From: Streptomyces flaveolus
Lineage (GTDB): Bacteria; Actinomycetota; Actinomycetes; Streptomycetales; Streptomycetaceae
Assembly: GCF_000716535.1 (NCBI RefSeq)
Contig: NZ_JNWV01000001.1
Span: forward strand, 124,001 to 188,000
DNA length: 64,000 bases
Direction: 5' to 3'
Positions 31,130 through 40,938 of this stretch are shown in pieces. The position numbers and the translations under genes were made by a program. The number at the start of each line of letters is the position of its first letter. The first letter of the stretch is position 1. The notes under the pieces are model-generated. The model was given only the letters and a program-made list of their open reading frames with translations, was not told the origin of the DNA and ran no database searches.

Positions 31130-32851
31130 TCAGCCCGTGAACTTCACTTCGCCGATGGCCTGCTTGTAGCCGGCGCTGGCGTACAGCGTGGAGTCGTACC
31201 CCGAGTTGGGCACGGCCGTCAGCCAGACCAGAACGTACTGGGTCTTGACCGGCTTGGTGACCTTCACCGTGGCCGTGGTGCCCGTCGTCGTGACGCTGCC
31301 GATCTTCGTCATGGAATCCAGCGAGGCCGGCGACAGCGAGTCCGCGGCGTACAGCTCGACCGTCGTGTGGTCACCGCCGTAGCGGAGGCCGATGGTGGCC
31401 GTGCTGAGCTTCTGGGCAGAGCCGAGGTCGTACACGATGCCGACGCCCGGCTTGAACGGCGCGATCGTCGGACCTTCGTTGAAACTCTTGGTCTTCCAGT
31501 ACGTCGAGGTGTTGCCGTCGTAGGTCTTGGAGACGTTGCCGGGGCTCTGGGCATCGCCCTTGGCGACGAACTCCTGACCGTTCTGGATCTTTATCGGAGT
31601 CGGCTTCGGCTTCACGGCGTTCTTGTCGCCGCCGTCCGTCGTCTGGCTCTTGTTGGTGTCGTCCGAATTCCCGCCCCGGTCCATCAGGGCGTCCGCCAGC
31701 TGCCAGCTGCCCAGACCCAGGGCCGCGATCAGCAGGGCCGACACCGCCCACTTCAGGGCCTTTCCGGTACGGCTCTGCAGCGGGGGCGGCGGGGGAGCGA
31801 TCGGCTGCGTGGCCCCCGGGTGCGAGGCCGGGCGGCCGTAGGTGCCCTGCTGGTAGGTCGTGCGCTGGTACTCCGGCGGGGCGGTGAACGCCGGCTCGGG
31901 CGGGCGGATGCGCGGCATCTCACCGATCGCCTTCACCAGCTCCTCCGGCGTGGTGCACGGGGACTCGTGACGGGACGCCGTGGCACCGTCGTTGACGAGG
32001 GCGCGCATGGCGAGTTCGGACAGGCCGCGGTGCACACCGGCCCGCACCTGGTCCGGAGGGATGAGGCCGATGTCCTTGGGGAGACCGGACAGACCGTAGG
32101 CGTCGCTCTCGTAGGGCCAGCGCTGGGTCAGCGCCGCGTACAGCAGGGCGCCGATCGCCTCGGTGTCGGTGCGCTGCGGGGTGTCGGAACTGATGCCCCG
32201 CAAGGCGGCGTTCACGGCGAGACCACGGATGCGCCACTGGCCGGTGGAGGCGCGCAGGACGGCGTTCGGGTTCAGCCGCAGATGGGCGAGACCCTCCCGG
32301 TGCGCGGCGGCCATGGCGGAGGCGACCTGACTGACCATCTGGTAGGCGTCGTGCGGCTCCAGCGGGCCGCCGGCGAGCAGCGTGGACAGTTCGGTGGCGT
32401 CGGGCAGCCACTCGTGGACGACGTAGACGAGGTCGTTCTCCTCGACGGCGTCGAGGACCTGGACGAAGCGCGGGTCGCCGAGGAGGGCTGAGGACCTGGC
32501 GGCGGCGAGGACGGAGCGGGCCCGGGCGTGGTCCGCGGGCAGTACGTGGACGCCGACGGCGCGACGGAGTTTCTCGTCGACCGCACGCCAACTGCTGAAT
32601 CCGTCCAGACGGGTGACGCACTCCTCCAGCCGGTAGCGTCTGGCGAGCTTGTGACCGCTGTGCAACTCCGGAGGCGAGGCCTTCCGTCCGGGACCTTCGG
32701 TTCCGCTGCTCCCCTGTGCCTCGTCGCTGTCCGTGTCCCGCTCCGGGTTCTTGGCCACCCCGTCGGCCGTGGACTGGTCCGCCTTGGCGGTCAGCGGTTG
32801 CTCACCGCTGTTGTCTGCCACGTCGACGGCAGCCGTGCTCCGTTCCGCCAC
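31130..32851 (-). CDS. Pseudokinase with membrane anchor and extracellular lectin-like domain (MurJ partner)
   Basis: 573 residues from GTG 32851, with GGAGG and AGGGA in front; the frame stays open to 32911. A protein-kinase fold (about 60-310) lacks key residues: V-H-V-L replaces the V-A-I-K lysine, H-L-R-L-N-P-N replaces H-R-D, and no D-F-G is seen. A single membrane helix lies near 380-400, followed by a F5/8-like discoidin domain with Y-D-G-N-T-S-T-Y-W-K. In mycobacteria an equivalent pseudokinase domain is fused to MurJ (Rv3910). The adjacent murJ gene suggests that the same assembly here is split in two. Confidence 0.85.
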   Translation of the reverse strand: MAERSTAAVDVADNSGEQPLTAKADQSTADGVAKNPERDTDSDEAQGSSGTEGPGRKASPPELHSGHKLARRYRLEECVTRLDGFSSWRAVDEKLRRAVGVHVLPADHARARSVLAAARSSALLGDPRFVQVLDAVEENDLVYVVHEWLPDATELSTLLAGGPLEPHDAYQMVSQVASAMAAAHREGLAHLRLNPNAVLRASTGQWRIRGLAVNAALRGISSDTPQRTDTEAIGALLYAALTQRWPYESDAYGLSGLPKDIGLIPPDQVRAGVHRGLSELAMRALVNDGATASRHESPCTTPEELVKAIGEMPRIRPPEPAFTAPPEYQRTTYQQGTYGRPASHPGATQPIAPPPPPLQSRTGKALKWAVSALLIAALGLGSWQLADALMDRGGNSDDTNKSQTTDGGDKNAVKPKPTPIKIQNGQEFVAKGDAQSPGNVSKTYDGNTSTYWKTKSFNEGPTIAPFKPGVGIVYDLGSAQKLSTATIGLRYGGDHTTVELYAADSLSPASLDSMTKIGSVTTTGTTATVKVTKPVKTQYVLVWLTAVPNSGYDSTLYASAGYKQAIGEVKFTG

Positions 32852-32969
32852 CGTCGTCCCTGCCTCCCCATCCGTTGCACGCTGTCCGACGCCGAAACCA
32901 ATTGTGCCCACAGTCCGCCGCTATGCACGACACACAGCGGCGGACGATGGTTGTGCGCCTACCCCCGCC

Positions 32970-35345
32970 TCAACGCCCCAGACGCCCGCGCACCATTCCG
33001 ACGAGCGAGTTGAGTTCCTCGATGCGCATCCGGCGGGCGGCGACGAAGAAGACGCCGAACAGGACGACACCACCGGCGAGCAGTGCGGCGAAGGAGCCGA
33101 CGACGCCCAGGCCGAGGGTGTGCCCGATGCCGTAGCAGGCCGCACCGCTGAGCAGGGCCGCCGGTACCGAGGCGATACCCAGCCGCGCGTACGTGCGCAG
33201 CACCCTGGAGCCGTCCAGGTCCCCGCCCAGCCGCTTGCGCAGCCGGCGCCAGGCGACGCCCACCCCGATGGCGTAGGCGAGGCCGTAGGCGGCCGCCATG
33301 CCGGCGACGGCCCAGCGCGCCGGCAGCAGGAAGTAGCAGAGGGCCGAGGCGCCGGCGTTGACGACGGCCACGATGACCGTGTTGTAGAAGGGGGTGCGCG
33401 TGTCCTCGTAGGCGTAGAAGGCGCGCAGCACGACGTACTGCACGGAGTAGGGGATCAGGCCGAGGGCGAAGGCCATCAGCATGTAGCCCATGTTGGTGGC
33501 AGCGCCGGTGCCGGCGGAGCCGAAGATCAGCGTGCACATCGGGATGCCGAGCGAGACGAACCCGAAGGCGATCGGCACGATGGCGACCGCGGTGGTGCGC
33601 AGACCCTGGGAGATGTCGTCGCGGACGGCGCCCGCGTCGCCCTCGGCGGCCGAGCGCGAGATGCGCGGCAGCAGGGCGGCCATCAGGGAGACGGTGATGA
33701 TGGCCTGCGGCAGGCCCCAGATCAGCTGGGCGTTGGCGTAGGCGGCGAAGCCGACGCCCTTGATCCCGGAGTCCTTGCCGGCGGCGGTGGACAGCTGGGT
33801 CACGACCATGGCGCCCGCCTGGTTGGCGAGGACGAACAGGACCGTCCACTTGGCGAGCATCGCGGCCTTGCCCAGGCCGTGGCCCTTCCAGTCGAAGCGC
33901 AGCCGGACCCGGAAGCCGGTCTCGCGCAGGTAGGGGATCATCGCCAGGGCCTGGACGACCAGGCCGAGCAGCACGCCGACGCCGAGCAGGCGCTGGCCCT
34001 CCGGCGGGATGGTGGTGACGTCCATGTGGGAGTTGGCGGCGGTGCCGTAGACCCAGACGAACAGGCCGAGCGTCACGATGATGACGATGTTGTTCAGGAC
34101 CGGGGTCCACATCATCGCGCCGAACTTGCCCCGCGCGTTGAGGATCTGACCCATCACCACGTGGATGCCCATGAAGAAGATCGAGGGCAGGAAGTAGCGG
34201 GTGAAGGTGACCGCGACCTCGTTCGCCGCCGGGTTGCTGGCCACGGGGTTGGCGAGCAGCCGCACCAGGAGAGGCGCGGCGAACATCGCGAGTCCGGTCA
34301 GGGCGGCCAGGGCCACCATCACGAGGGTCAGCAGCCGGTTGGCGAAGGCCTCGCCGCCGTCCTCGTCCTCCTTCATGGAGCGCACCAGCTGGGGCACGAA
34401 CACGGAGTTCAGGCCGCCGCCGACGGTGAGGATGTAGATCATCGTCGGGAGCTGGTAGGCCACCTGGAAGGAGTCGGCGAGGAAGCCGAGGCCCAGCGCC
34501 GCGGCGATCAGCGCGGAGCGGACGAAGCCGGTGAGGCGGGAGACCATCGTGCCCGCCGCCATGACCGCACTGGACTTCAGCAGCCCGGCGGCCCGCCCGC
34601 CCTTCTTGGCGGGAGCGGCCGTCTCGCCGGCCGTGGTGGCTTCCGGCTCGATGATCCCGGCCGGGCCCGCGGGGGCCGGAGCGGCGGCCGGAGCGGGCAC
34701 GTGGGACTGCGCCGCGTACCCGGTGGCGGACGGACCGGCCGGGTACCCGGCGCCGGCGTACGGGTGGCCTTGCTGCGAGCCGTGACCGTGCGGCGACGGG
34801 TACTGGCCGACGGGGCCGTGCCCCCCGCCCGGCGCCGCGGCGGGCCCCGGAACGGCCGGGGGATCCATGGGCGCGTGGCCGCCGCTGTGCTGCTGGTCCT
34901 TGAAGAGGTGCGCGAAGGCGTCCGGCTCGTGGTACTCCTCGCCGGAGTGCGTCACCAGATCGTCCACGCCCACGAACTGGGTGGTGCGCGGATCTTCGCC
35001 GTACGGCAGGTACTGGGTCGCTCCGCCCGGCTCCGGCGCCGGGGTCTGCGCCCACACGTTCGGGTCGGGCGCGTAGGGCGACTGGGCGGGCGGGGCGTAC
35101 AGCGGCTGCTGCTGGTCGTACGTGCCCGGGGGCGGCGGCGGGTGCGCGGCACGGTCGTACAACGCCTCGGCGACCGGGTCCTGGGCGGCCAGGTCCTGCG
35201 CCCGGTAGGGGTCCTGCTCGTAGGCGTCCTGGAGATACATGTCCGCCGCGTGCTGCGGCGGCACCTGGCCGGGCTCGGGCGGCGGCTCGGGGTAGCCCGA
35301 GCCGGCCGCGCCCTGACCGCGGTCACCGTCGTACGGCGCGTTCAT
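32970..35345 (-). CDS. murJ: Lipid II flippase MurJ (MviN)
   Basis: 791 residues from ATG 35345. The first 250 residues are disordered (Pro, Gln, Tyr, Gly). The transporter core starts near 258 with A-A-G-T-M-V-S-R-L-T-G-F-V-R and has about 14 membrane segments. It flips lipid II across the membrane for peptidoglycan synthesis. The order DUF6049-murJ-pseudokinase-sigM is that of mycobacteria (Rv3909-Rv3911). Confidence 0.94.
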   Translation of the reverse strand: MNAPYDGDRGQGAAGSGYPEPPPEPGQVPPQHAADMYLQDAYEQDPYRAQDLAAQDPVAEALYDRAAHPPPPPGTYDQQQPLYAPPAQSPYAPDPNVWAQTPAPEPGGATQYLPYGEDPRTTQFVGVDDLVTHSGEEYHEPDAFAHLFKDQQHSGGHAPMDPPAVPGPAAAPGGGHGPVGQYPSPHGHGSQQGHPYAGAGYPAGPSATGYAAQSHVPAPAAAPAPAGPAGIIEPEATTAGETAAPAKKGGRAAGLLKSSAVMAAGTMVSRLTGFVRSALIAAALGLGFLADSFQVAYQLPTMIYILTVGGGLNSVFVPQLVRSMKEDEDGGEAFANRLLTLVMVALAALTGLAMFAAPLLVRLLANPVASNPAANEVAVTFTRYFLPSIFFMGIHVVMGQILNARGKFGAMMWTPVLNNIVIIVTLGLFVWVYGTAANSHMDVTTIPPEGQRLLGVGVLLGLVVQALAMIPYLRETGFRVRLRFDWKGHGLGKAAMLAKWTVLFVLANQAGAMVVTQLSTAAGKDSGIKGVGFAAYANAQLIWGLPQAIITVSLMAALLPRISRSAAEGDAGAVRDDISQGLRTTAVAIVPIAFGFVSLGIPMCTLIFGSAGTGAATNMGYMLMAFALGLIPYSVQYVVLRAFYAYEDTRTPFYNTVIVAVVNAGASALCYFLLPARWAVAGMAAAYGLAYAIGVGVAWRRLRKRLGGDLDGSRVLRTYARLGIASVPAALLSGAACYGIGHTLGLGVVGSFAALLAGGVVLFGVFFVAARRMRIEELNSLVGMVRGRLGR

Positions 35346-35390
35346 GCTTACCCCACCTCATCGTCCCGGGCCCACCGGCCACGACATCGC

Positions 35391-37763
35391 TCAACGGTCC
35401 ACTCTCTCACCCGTCCCGGACGGGTCGGCGCTTTCCGGTGCGGTGTCCGGCGCAGGGTCACTCGGCTGCTCCGGGTCGTCTGCCCGTGAGGTGGAGTCGG
35501 ACTCCTCCAGGAGACGGTCACCGGGCGCTTCCGGGTTCCCGGGCTCGTCCGTGTCCTCCCCCGCCGTGCCGGGGCCGTCCTCGTCGGTCTGCCGGGCGGC
35601 CGCTCGTTTGCGCTGGGTGTACATCCGGAAGCCGGCGAGCACGAGGAGCAGGACACCGCCGCCGATGACCAGCATCACGGTGGGCGTGACCTCGGTGACC
35701 TTCACGTCGAAGGTGACGGCGTCACCGTACTCCCGGCCGTCCTCGGTGTAGAGCTGGGCGATGACCGTGACCCGGCCGTTGGCGTTGGCCGAGGTGGTGA
35801 ACTTCACCGACTGGCTGTGCCCGCCGGAGACCTCCACCGGCTGCTCGTAGTAGGCCTTGCCGCCGATCTTCAGACGGGTCGGCATGGACGAGGTGAGGCG
35901 CAGTACCAGGTGGTCCACGGGCTGGACCAGGTTGTTCTGGACGGTCACCGGGATGGTGGCGCTCCGGCCCGAGAGCTTGGTCTCGGACTTGTCGATCAGC
36001 TTGACCTGCTCGGTCAGGTCGTCGAGCCAGGCCTCCACGCCGTTGCGATAGCTGTCCGCCTCGCCGTCCCGGCCCCGCCAGGACGTGGACATCTCGCGGT
36101 TTATGGCCCGCCCGAACGGCGTGACCACGCGGGACTGGTCGGAGAGGATCACCCGGAAGTTGTCGAGTTTGTCCTGGGTGCGGGCGATCTGCCCGAAGAC
36201 CTCCCTCGGCAGTTCCTGCCGACGCAGCGAGGAGGGGTAGGCGCGCGTCGACGGGATACGGGTGGTGGCGCCCGGGTCGGGCTTGTCCTTGGCCGCCGCT
36301 GAGAGGTCCTGGGACTGGGACCAGGTGCCGCCCTGGAGCGCCTTCAGCGCCGCCGCCATCGCCTGCGCCTGGCTCGCCGTGGGCATGCGCTGGGGGGCGA
36401 CGACGATGCTGCGCTGCTTGTCCGTCTGCATGTTCAGCGCCAGGCTCTGGGCCAGGAACCGCTGGACGGCGAGCGTGGCCGAGCCCGCCTTGGTGAGGTC
36501 GCCCTCGAACGCCGTGGACAACCGGGCGTCGGCGACGACCGCCGTGGTGCCTCCGCCGACCGGGCGGGCGGCGGACGGCGTGTACGGCAGCCCGCCGGTC
36601 TCCTGGAGGCTGTCGCTGCGGGCGATCACCCGGTCGGCCCCGGCGGAGGTCGCGACCTTCATGATCGACGGGTCCACGGCGCCGTCGACCGGCCAGGCGA
36701 AGTCGGTGCTCGGTGTGACATGGAGCACGGTCTTCACGGTGATCGCGGCGACGTCGGTGGCGTCCTTGAGGTGGCTGAGCGAGCCGGTGACGCTGGTGCC
36801 CTTGTGCGCCAGGGAGGCCAGGTCCGGGTCGGCGAACGGCAGGGCGACGACTTCCTTGCCGGCCACCGCCTTCTGCAGGGCCGCCAGCCACTGCTTGGCG
36901 ACCGCCTGGTGTTCCCGCGGGCCGGGCGTGCTGGTGCCGTCGGCGCCCTGGAGCCGGTAGTTGCCCGCGGCCATCGCGTCGACCGAGGCGAGCAGGTCGG
37001 GGTCGATCACCCAGGTGACGTCGAGGTCCTTGCCGAGGTCCACCATCTGGGCCAGCCGGCCGCCGGGGGCCAGCTCCTTGGCCAGCTCGTCGTCGAGGAA
37101 CTCGGGCGTCTGGAGCTCGCCCGCGCCCGTCTTGGCCGTCATGTGGACCGTGGAGATCAGCGGCCACAGGAACGACGTCTTGGTCTTGGTGTCGGCCTCC
37201 GACGGCTGCCACGGCAGGAACGTCCGCTGGATGCCGAGCACCTGGTCCCAGGCCTGGGCGGAGGTCTGGCCGGACAGGGTGACCCCGAACTCGTAGACCC
37301 CGTCGTCGCCGAGGTCGAGCTTGTCCACGGGGACGGAGATCGTGAAGTGCTCGGTGACCCCCGGGGCCAGCTTGTCGAACTTCTCCTCGTACTTGTCGCC
37401 GACCTCCGTGCCACTGCCGGCCTGTGGTTCGTCGGAGTGTCGGGCGACGGAGTCGATCTCCGAGCGGGTGGTCAGCTCGGGGCCCACCCGCAGACCCACA
37501 TGGGCGTCGGTGACGGCCTGCTTGCCGTTGTTCGTCACCGTTCCCGACACGGTCAGCGTGTCGCCGTCCGTGGGGGCACTGGGGCTGAGCGAGTCCAGGG
37601 AGACGGACACCGAACCGGAGGACGCCGCCTGCGCCGGCCCGGCTGCGGGCAGCTGGAGCAGACCGGCCAGCAGTGGTGCCCCGGCGAGCAGTGTTCCGGC
37701 GCGCCGCAGCCACCGGCGGGCAGGTGAGGCACTGGTCCCCTGGAAGTCAGCCGCCTCGGCCAC
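35391..37763 (-). CDS. DUF6049 family secreted membrane-anchored protein
   Basis: 790 residues from GTG 37763. A signal peptide (R-R-W-L-R-R-A-G, then a hydrophobic core ending in A-Q-A near residue 47) leads to a large extracytoplasmic part with Ig-like beta domains at about 48-190 and 600-690, and a central domain. One membrane helix lies near 700-722 before an acidic cytoplasmic tail. Homologues sit next to murJ in Actinobacteria (Rv3909). The function is unknown; context points to envelope assembly. Confidence 0.85.
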   Translation of the reverse strand: MAEAADFQGTSASPARRWLRRAGTLLAGAPLLAGLLQLPAAGPAQAASSGSVSVSLDSLSPSAPTDGDTLTVSGTVTNNGKQAVTDAHVGLRVGPELTTRSEIDSVARHSDEPQAGSGTEVGDKYEEKFDKLAPGVTEHFTISVPVDKLDLGDDGVYEFGVTLSGQTSAQAWDQVLGIQRTFLPWQPSEADTKTKTSFLWPLISTVHMTAKTGAGELQTPEFLDDELAKELAPGGRLAQMVDLGKDLDVTWVIDPDLLASVDAMAAGNYRLQGADGTSTPGPREHQAVAKQWLAALQKAVAGKEVVALPFADPDLASLAHKGTSVTGSLSHLKDATDVAAITVKTVLHVTPSTDFAWPVDGAVDPSIMKVATSAGADRVIARSDSLQETGGLPYTPSAARPVGGGTTAVVADARLSTAFEGDLTKAGSATLAVQRFLAQSLALNMQTDKQRSIVVAPQRMPTASQAQAMAAALKALQGGTWSQSQDLSAAAKDKPDPGATTRIPSTRAYPSSLRRQELPREVFGQIARTQDKLDNFRVILSDQSRVVTPFGRAINREMSTSWRGRDGEADSYRNGVEAWLDDLTEQVKLIDKSETKLSGRSATIPVTVQNNLVQPVDHLVLRLTSSMPTRLKIGGKAYYEQPVEVSGGHSQSVKFTTSANANGRVTVIAQLYTEDGREYGDAVTFDVKVTEVTPTVMLVIGGGVLLLVLAGFRMYTQRKRAAARQTDEDGPGTAGEDTDEPGNPEAPGDRLLEESDSTSRADDPEQPSDPAPDTAPESADPSGTGERVDR

Positions 37764-38040
37764 GCGCTCGCCCGTCCCTCGTCGTCGTCAGTGGTCGTCG
37801 GAATGTGCGTCCACGCATGGTAACGATGCGCGCTGAGGGGAAGTGCCGCGGTCTCCTCCACAAGATCGAAGGACAACCGTGACCCGTCCCCTATATCCAG
37901 TATCGAGGGGAGAGCGGCCGTACGCCGCAAGAGCAGTGCTTGCACGGGTATGCCAGGAGCTGTCCGCACCGCGTCACGGGGACGCCCCTGGTCGTTATGG
38001 GGGCGCCCCCGGCCGCGCCGGGCACGTACCCTCTTCTGTT

Positions 38041-39483
38041 GTGCCGAACCCGAACGAAGACACTCCCTCTGCCCTGAGCCAGGCGCAGCAGCGCGCGGTC
38101 GCCGAGCTGCTGCGGGTGGCCCCCGTCGCCGACGACCTCGCCCGCCGATTCCAGGAGGCGGGCTTCTCGCTCGCCCTGGTCGGCGGATCGGTCCGTGACG
38201 CGTTGCTCGGCCGGCTCGGCAACGACCTGGACTTCACCACCGACGCCCGCCCCGAGGACGTACTGAAGATCGTCCGGCCCTGGGCGGACGCCGTCTGGGA
38301 GGTGGGCATCGCCTTCGGCACGGTCGGTGCGCACAAGGGCGGCTACCAGATCGAGATCACCACCTACCGGTCCGAGGCCTACGACCGCACCTCGCGCAAG
38401 CCGGAGGTGTCGTACGGCGACTCCATCGAGGAGGACCTGGTCCGCCGCGACTTCACGGTCAACGCGATGGCCGTGGCGCTGCCGGCGAAGGAGTTCATCG
38501 ACCCGCACGGCGGACTGGAGGATCTCGCGGCGCGTGTCCTGCGGACGCCGGGTACGCCCGAGGAGTCGTTCTCGGACGATCCCCTGCGCATGATGCGGGC
38601 CGCCCGGTTCGCCGCACAGCTGGACTTCGAGGTCGCCCCCGAGGTCGTCACCGCCATGACGGAGATGGCCGGGCGGATCGAGATCGTCTCGGCAGAGCGG
38701 GTCCGGGACGAACTCAACAAGCTCATCCTCTCCGCGCACCCGCGCAAGGGGCTGAGCCTGCTCGTCGACACCGGGCTCGCCGGACATGTCCTGCCCGAGC
38801 TGCCGGCCCTGCGGCTGGAGAGTGACGAGCACCACCGGCACAAGGACGTCTACGAGCACACGCTGATCGTCCTGGAGCAGGCGATCGCGCTGGAGGAGGA
38901 CGGCCCGGACCTCACCCTGCGCCTGGCCGCGCTGCTGCATGACATCGGCAAGCCGCGCACCCGCCGCTTCGAGCAGGACGGCCGGGTCTCCTTCCATCAC
39001 CACGAGGTGGTCGGCGCCAAGATGACCAAGAAGCGCATGACCGCCTTGAAGTACTCCAACGAGCTGGTGAAGGACGTCTCACGGCTGGTCGAACTTCACC
39101 TGCGCTTCCACGGCTATGGAACCGGGGAGTGGACGGACTCGGCGGTCCGCCGGTATGTCCGTGACGCGGGCCCGCTGCTGGACCGCCTGCACAAGCTGAC
39201 CCGTTCCGACTGCACCACGCGCAACAAGCGCAAGGCGGTGGCGCTGTCCCGGGCCTACGACGGCCTGGAGGAGCGCATCGCCCAGCTCCAGGAGCAGGAG
39301 GAGCTCGACGCCATCCGCCCCGACCTGGACGGCAACCAGATCATGGAGATCCTGGGGATCGGTCCCGGCCCGGCCGTCGGTACGGCGTACAAGCACATGC
39401 TGGAGCTGCGTCTGGAGAACGGTCCGATGGGCCACGACGCGGCGGTGGCAGCGCTCAAGGAATGGTGGGCCGAGCAGGGCTGA
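38041..39483 (+). CDS. cca: CCA-adding tRNA nucleotidyltransferase
   Basis: 480 residues from GTG 38041. The nucleotidyltransferase motif is G-G-S-V-R-D-A-L-L-G-R-L then D-L-D-F-T near residues 45-65. A C-terminal HD domain has L-L-H-D-I-G-K-P and H-H-H-E near 300. It repairs or builds the CCA ends of tRNAs; the actinobacterial homologue is Rv3907c (PcnA). It is divergent from the DUF6049 gene and ends at a double parS junction. The encoded CCA of tRNA-Ile suggests a repair role for some tRNAs. Confidence 0.93.
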   Translation: MPNPNEDTPSALSQAQQRAVAELLRVAPVADDLARRFQEAGFSLALVGGSVRDALLGRLGNDLDFTTDARPEDVLKIVRPWADAVWEVGIAFGTVGAHKGGYQIEITTYRSEAYDRTSRKPEVSYGDSIEEDLVRRDFTVNAMAVALPAKEFIDPHGGLEDLAARVLRTPGTPEESFSDDPLRMMRAARFAAQLDFEVAPEVVTAMTEMAGRIEIVSAERVRDELNKLILSAHPRKGLSLLVDTGLAGHVLPELPALRLESDEHHRHKDVYEHTLIVLEQAIALEEDGPDLTLRLAALLHDIGKPRTRRFEQDGRVSFHHHEVVGAKMTKKRMTALKYSNELVKDVSRLVELHLRFHGYGTGEWTDSAVRRYVRDAGPLLDRLHKLTRSDCTTRNKRKAVALSRAYDGLEERIAQLQEQEELDAIRPDLDGNQIMEILGIGPGPAVGTAYKHMLELRLENGPMGHDAAVAALKEWWAEQG

Positions 39484-39498
39484 ATCGGTCCGGGCGAT

Positions 39499-39512
39499 GT
39501 TTCACGTGAAAC
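39499..39512. promoter_or_regulatory. parS: parS site 5
   Basis: Perfect GTTTCACGTGAAAC 16 bases after the cca stop. It is 46 bases from site 6, nearly the same helical face. Confidence 0.95.
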
Positions 39513-39534
39513 AGCCGTCCGGGACGGAGGCACC

Positions 39535-39568
39535 GAGGGGCGATGTTTCACGTGAAACATCGCCCCTC
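39535..39568. terminator. Palindromic hairpin built around parS, bidirectional terminator
   Basis: A 34-base perfect palindrome: arms 39535-39551 (GAGGGGCGATGTTTCAC) and 39552-39568. Its centre is parS site 6. It sits between convergent cca and MFS genes and could fold as a terminator in both transcripts. Confidence 0.65.
39545..39558. promoter_or_regulatory. parS: parS site 6
   Basis: Perfect GTTTCACGTGAAAC at the centre of a longer palindrome, just past the MFS gene stop. Confidence 0.95.
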
Positions 39569-39575
39569 GCTCTGT

Positions 39576-40838
39576 CTACCGGCGTACGAAACGGGTCAGC
39601 CCGACGGTGATCAGGCCATAGATGACGGCGACGAGAATCACCAGCACTGCCGAGCGGCCGTCCGGAGGAAGCATCAGGGCTGCCACTCCCGCCGCACCGA
39701 CGAAGGCGACGTTGAAGAGCACGTCGTACACGGAGAAGACCCGGCCGCGGAAGCCGTCCTCGACGCAGGACTGGACGATGGTGTCCGTGGCGATCTTGGC
39801 GCCCTGGGTGATCAGGCCCAGAACGAAGGCCGCGACCATGACCGGTCCGGTGGCGAAGGGCAGGCCCAGGGCGGGTTCCAGCACCATGGCCGCGCCGGAA
39901 CACACCACGATCCAGCGGATGGGGCCGAGCCGCCCCGCCGCCCACGGCGTCACCACGGCCGCCGCGAAGAATCCCGCACCGGACAGCGCCAGCGCCGCCC
40001 CAAGCAGTCGCAGCCCTTCCTCGGGAGTGTCGGCCAGGGCGTAGCGGCAGAGCATGAGCAGCAGAACGAGCAGGGCGCCGTAGCAGAAGCGCATCAGCGT
40101 CATCGCGCCCAGGGCCCAGGCAGCTTCCCTGCGTCCGGACGCGGCCAGGTGCCGCATGGCAGCGAGCAGCTCGCGCACCGTCGTGGCGAGCGCCGCCCCG
40201 AGGCGGGGTCGGGCCGGGTGCCGGTCTGGGCCGAGCAGGCCGGGCGCCAGACGGAGGGACGCGAGGCTCGCGCACAGGTACAGGAAGGCGCCGAGCAGCA
40301 CCACCGCCGCGTCGGAATCCGATGCCACGATCCGCACGCCGAAGGCCAGGGCTCCACCGACGGTCGCGGCGAGGGTGCCGGCGGTCGGGGAGAGCGAGTT
40401 GGCCAGCACCAGGCGCTCGGTGTCGACGACCCGTGGCAGGGCGGCGGACAGCCCGGCGAGAACGAAGCGGTTGACGGCCGTGACGCACAGCGCCGAGACG
40501 TAGAAGAGCCAGTCGGGAGCGTGGCCGAGCATCAGCGTGGCGGTGGCCGCGGCCAGCAGGGCGCGCAGCAGATTGCCGTACGCGAAGACCTGTCGGCGGC
40601 GCCAGCGGTCCAGCAGGACACCGGCGAAGGGCCCGACCAGTGAGTAGGGCAGCAGCAGGACCGCCATCGCCGAGGCGATCGCGGCGGCCGACGTCTGCTT
40701 CTCCGGGGAGAAGACGACGTACGCGGCGAGTGCGACCTGGTAGACGCCGTCGGCGCCCTGGGACAGGAGACGGACGTACAGCAGGCGCCGGAAGTTCCCC
40801 AGGCGCAGCAGGACGCGCAGGTCACGGACGACGGGCAT
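39576..40838 (-). CDS. MFS transporter
   Basis: 420 residues from ATG 40838. About twelve hydrophobic segments; the first has F-R-R-L-L-Y-V-R-L-L-S-Q-G-A-D-G and loop 2-3 has L-L-D-R-W-R-R-R. It resembles the MFS_3/enterobactin-exporter-like group. The substrate is unknown. Convergent with cca. Confidence 0.85.
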   Translation of the reverse strand: MPVVRDLRVLLRLGNFRRLLYVRLLSQGADGVYQVALAAYVVFSPEKQTSAAAIASAMAVLLLPYSLVGPFAGVLLDRWRRRQVFAYGNLLRALLAAATATLMLGHAPDWLFYVSALCVTAVNRFVLAGLSAALPRVVDTERLVLANSLSPTAGTLAATVGGALAFGVRIVASDSDAAVVLLGAFLYLCASLASLRLAPGLLGPDRHPARPRLGAALATTVRELLAAMRHLAASGRREAAWALGAMTLMRFCYGALLVLLLMLCRYALADTPEEGLRLLGAALALSGAGFFAAAVVTPWAAGRLGPIRWIVVCSGAAMVLEPALGLPFATGPVMVAAFVLGLITQGAKIATDTIVQSCVEDGFRGRVFSVYDVLFNVAFVGAAGVAALMLPPDGRSAVLVILVAVIYGLITVGLTRFVRR

Positions 40839-40860
40839 GGATCACACCCTCACACATGCG

Positions 40861-40894
40861 GAAGGTCCCCGGGTCGCGGGACCCGGGGACCTTC
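40861..40894 (-). terminator. Terminator after inositol-phosphate synthase
   Basis: A 15-base-pair perfect stem (40861-40875 with 40880-40894, loop of 4) between the ino1 stop and the MFS start. Confidence 0.8.
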
Positions 40895-40938
40895 ACAGCC
40901 CTGGCAGGAGCGTTCTCGTGCGAGCGGCGCCGGGCGCC

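Noticed and set aside
32733..35489. 918-codon plus-strand frame opposite murJ
   Set aside because: His/Gly/Asp/Arg-rich antisense frame caused by high GC in third codon positions of murJ.
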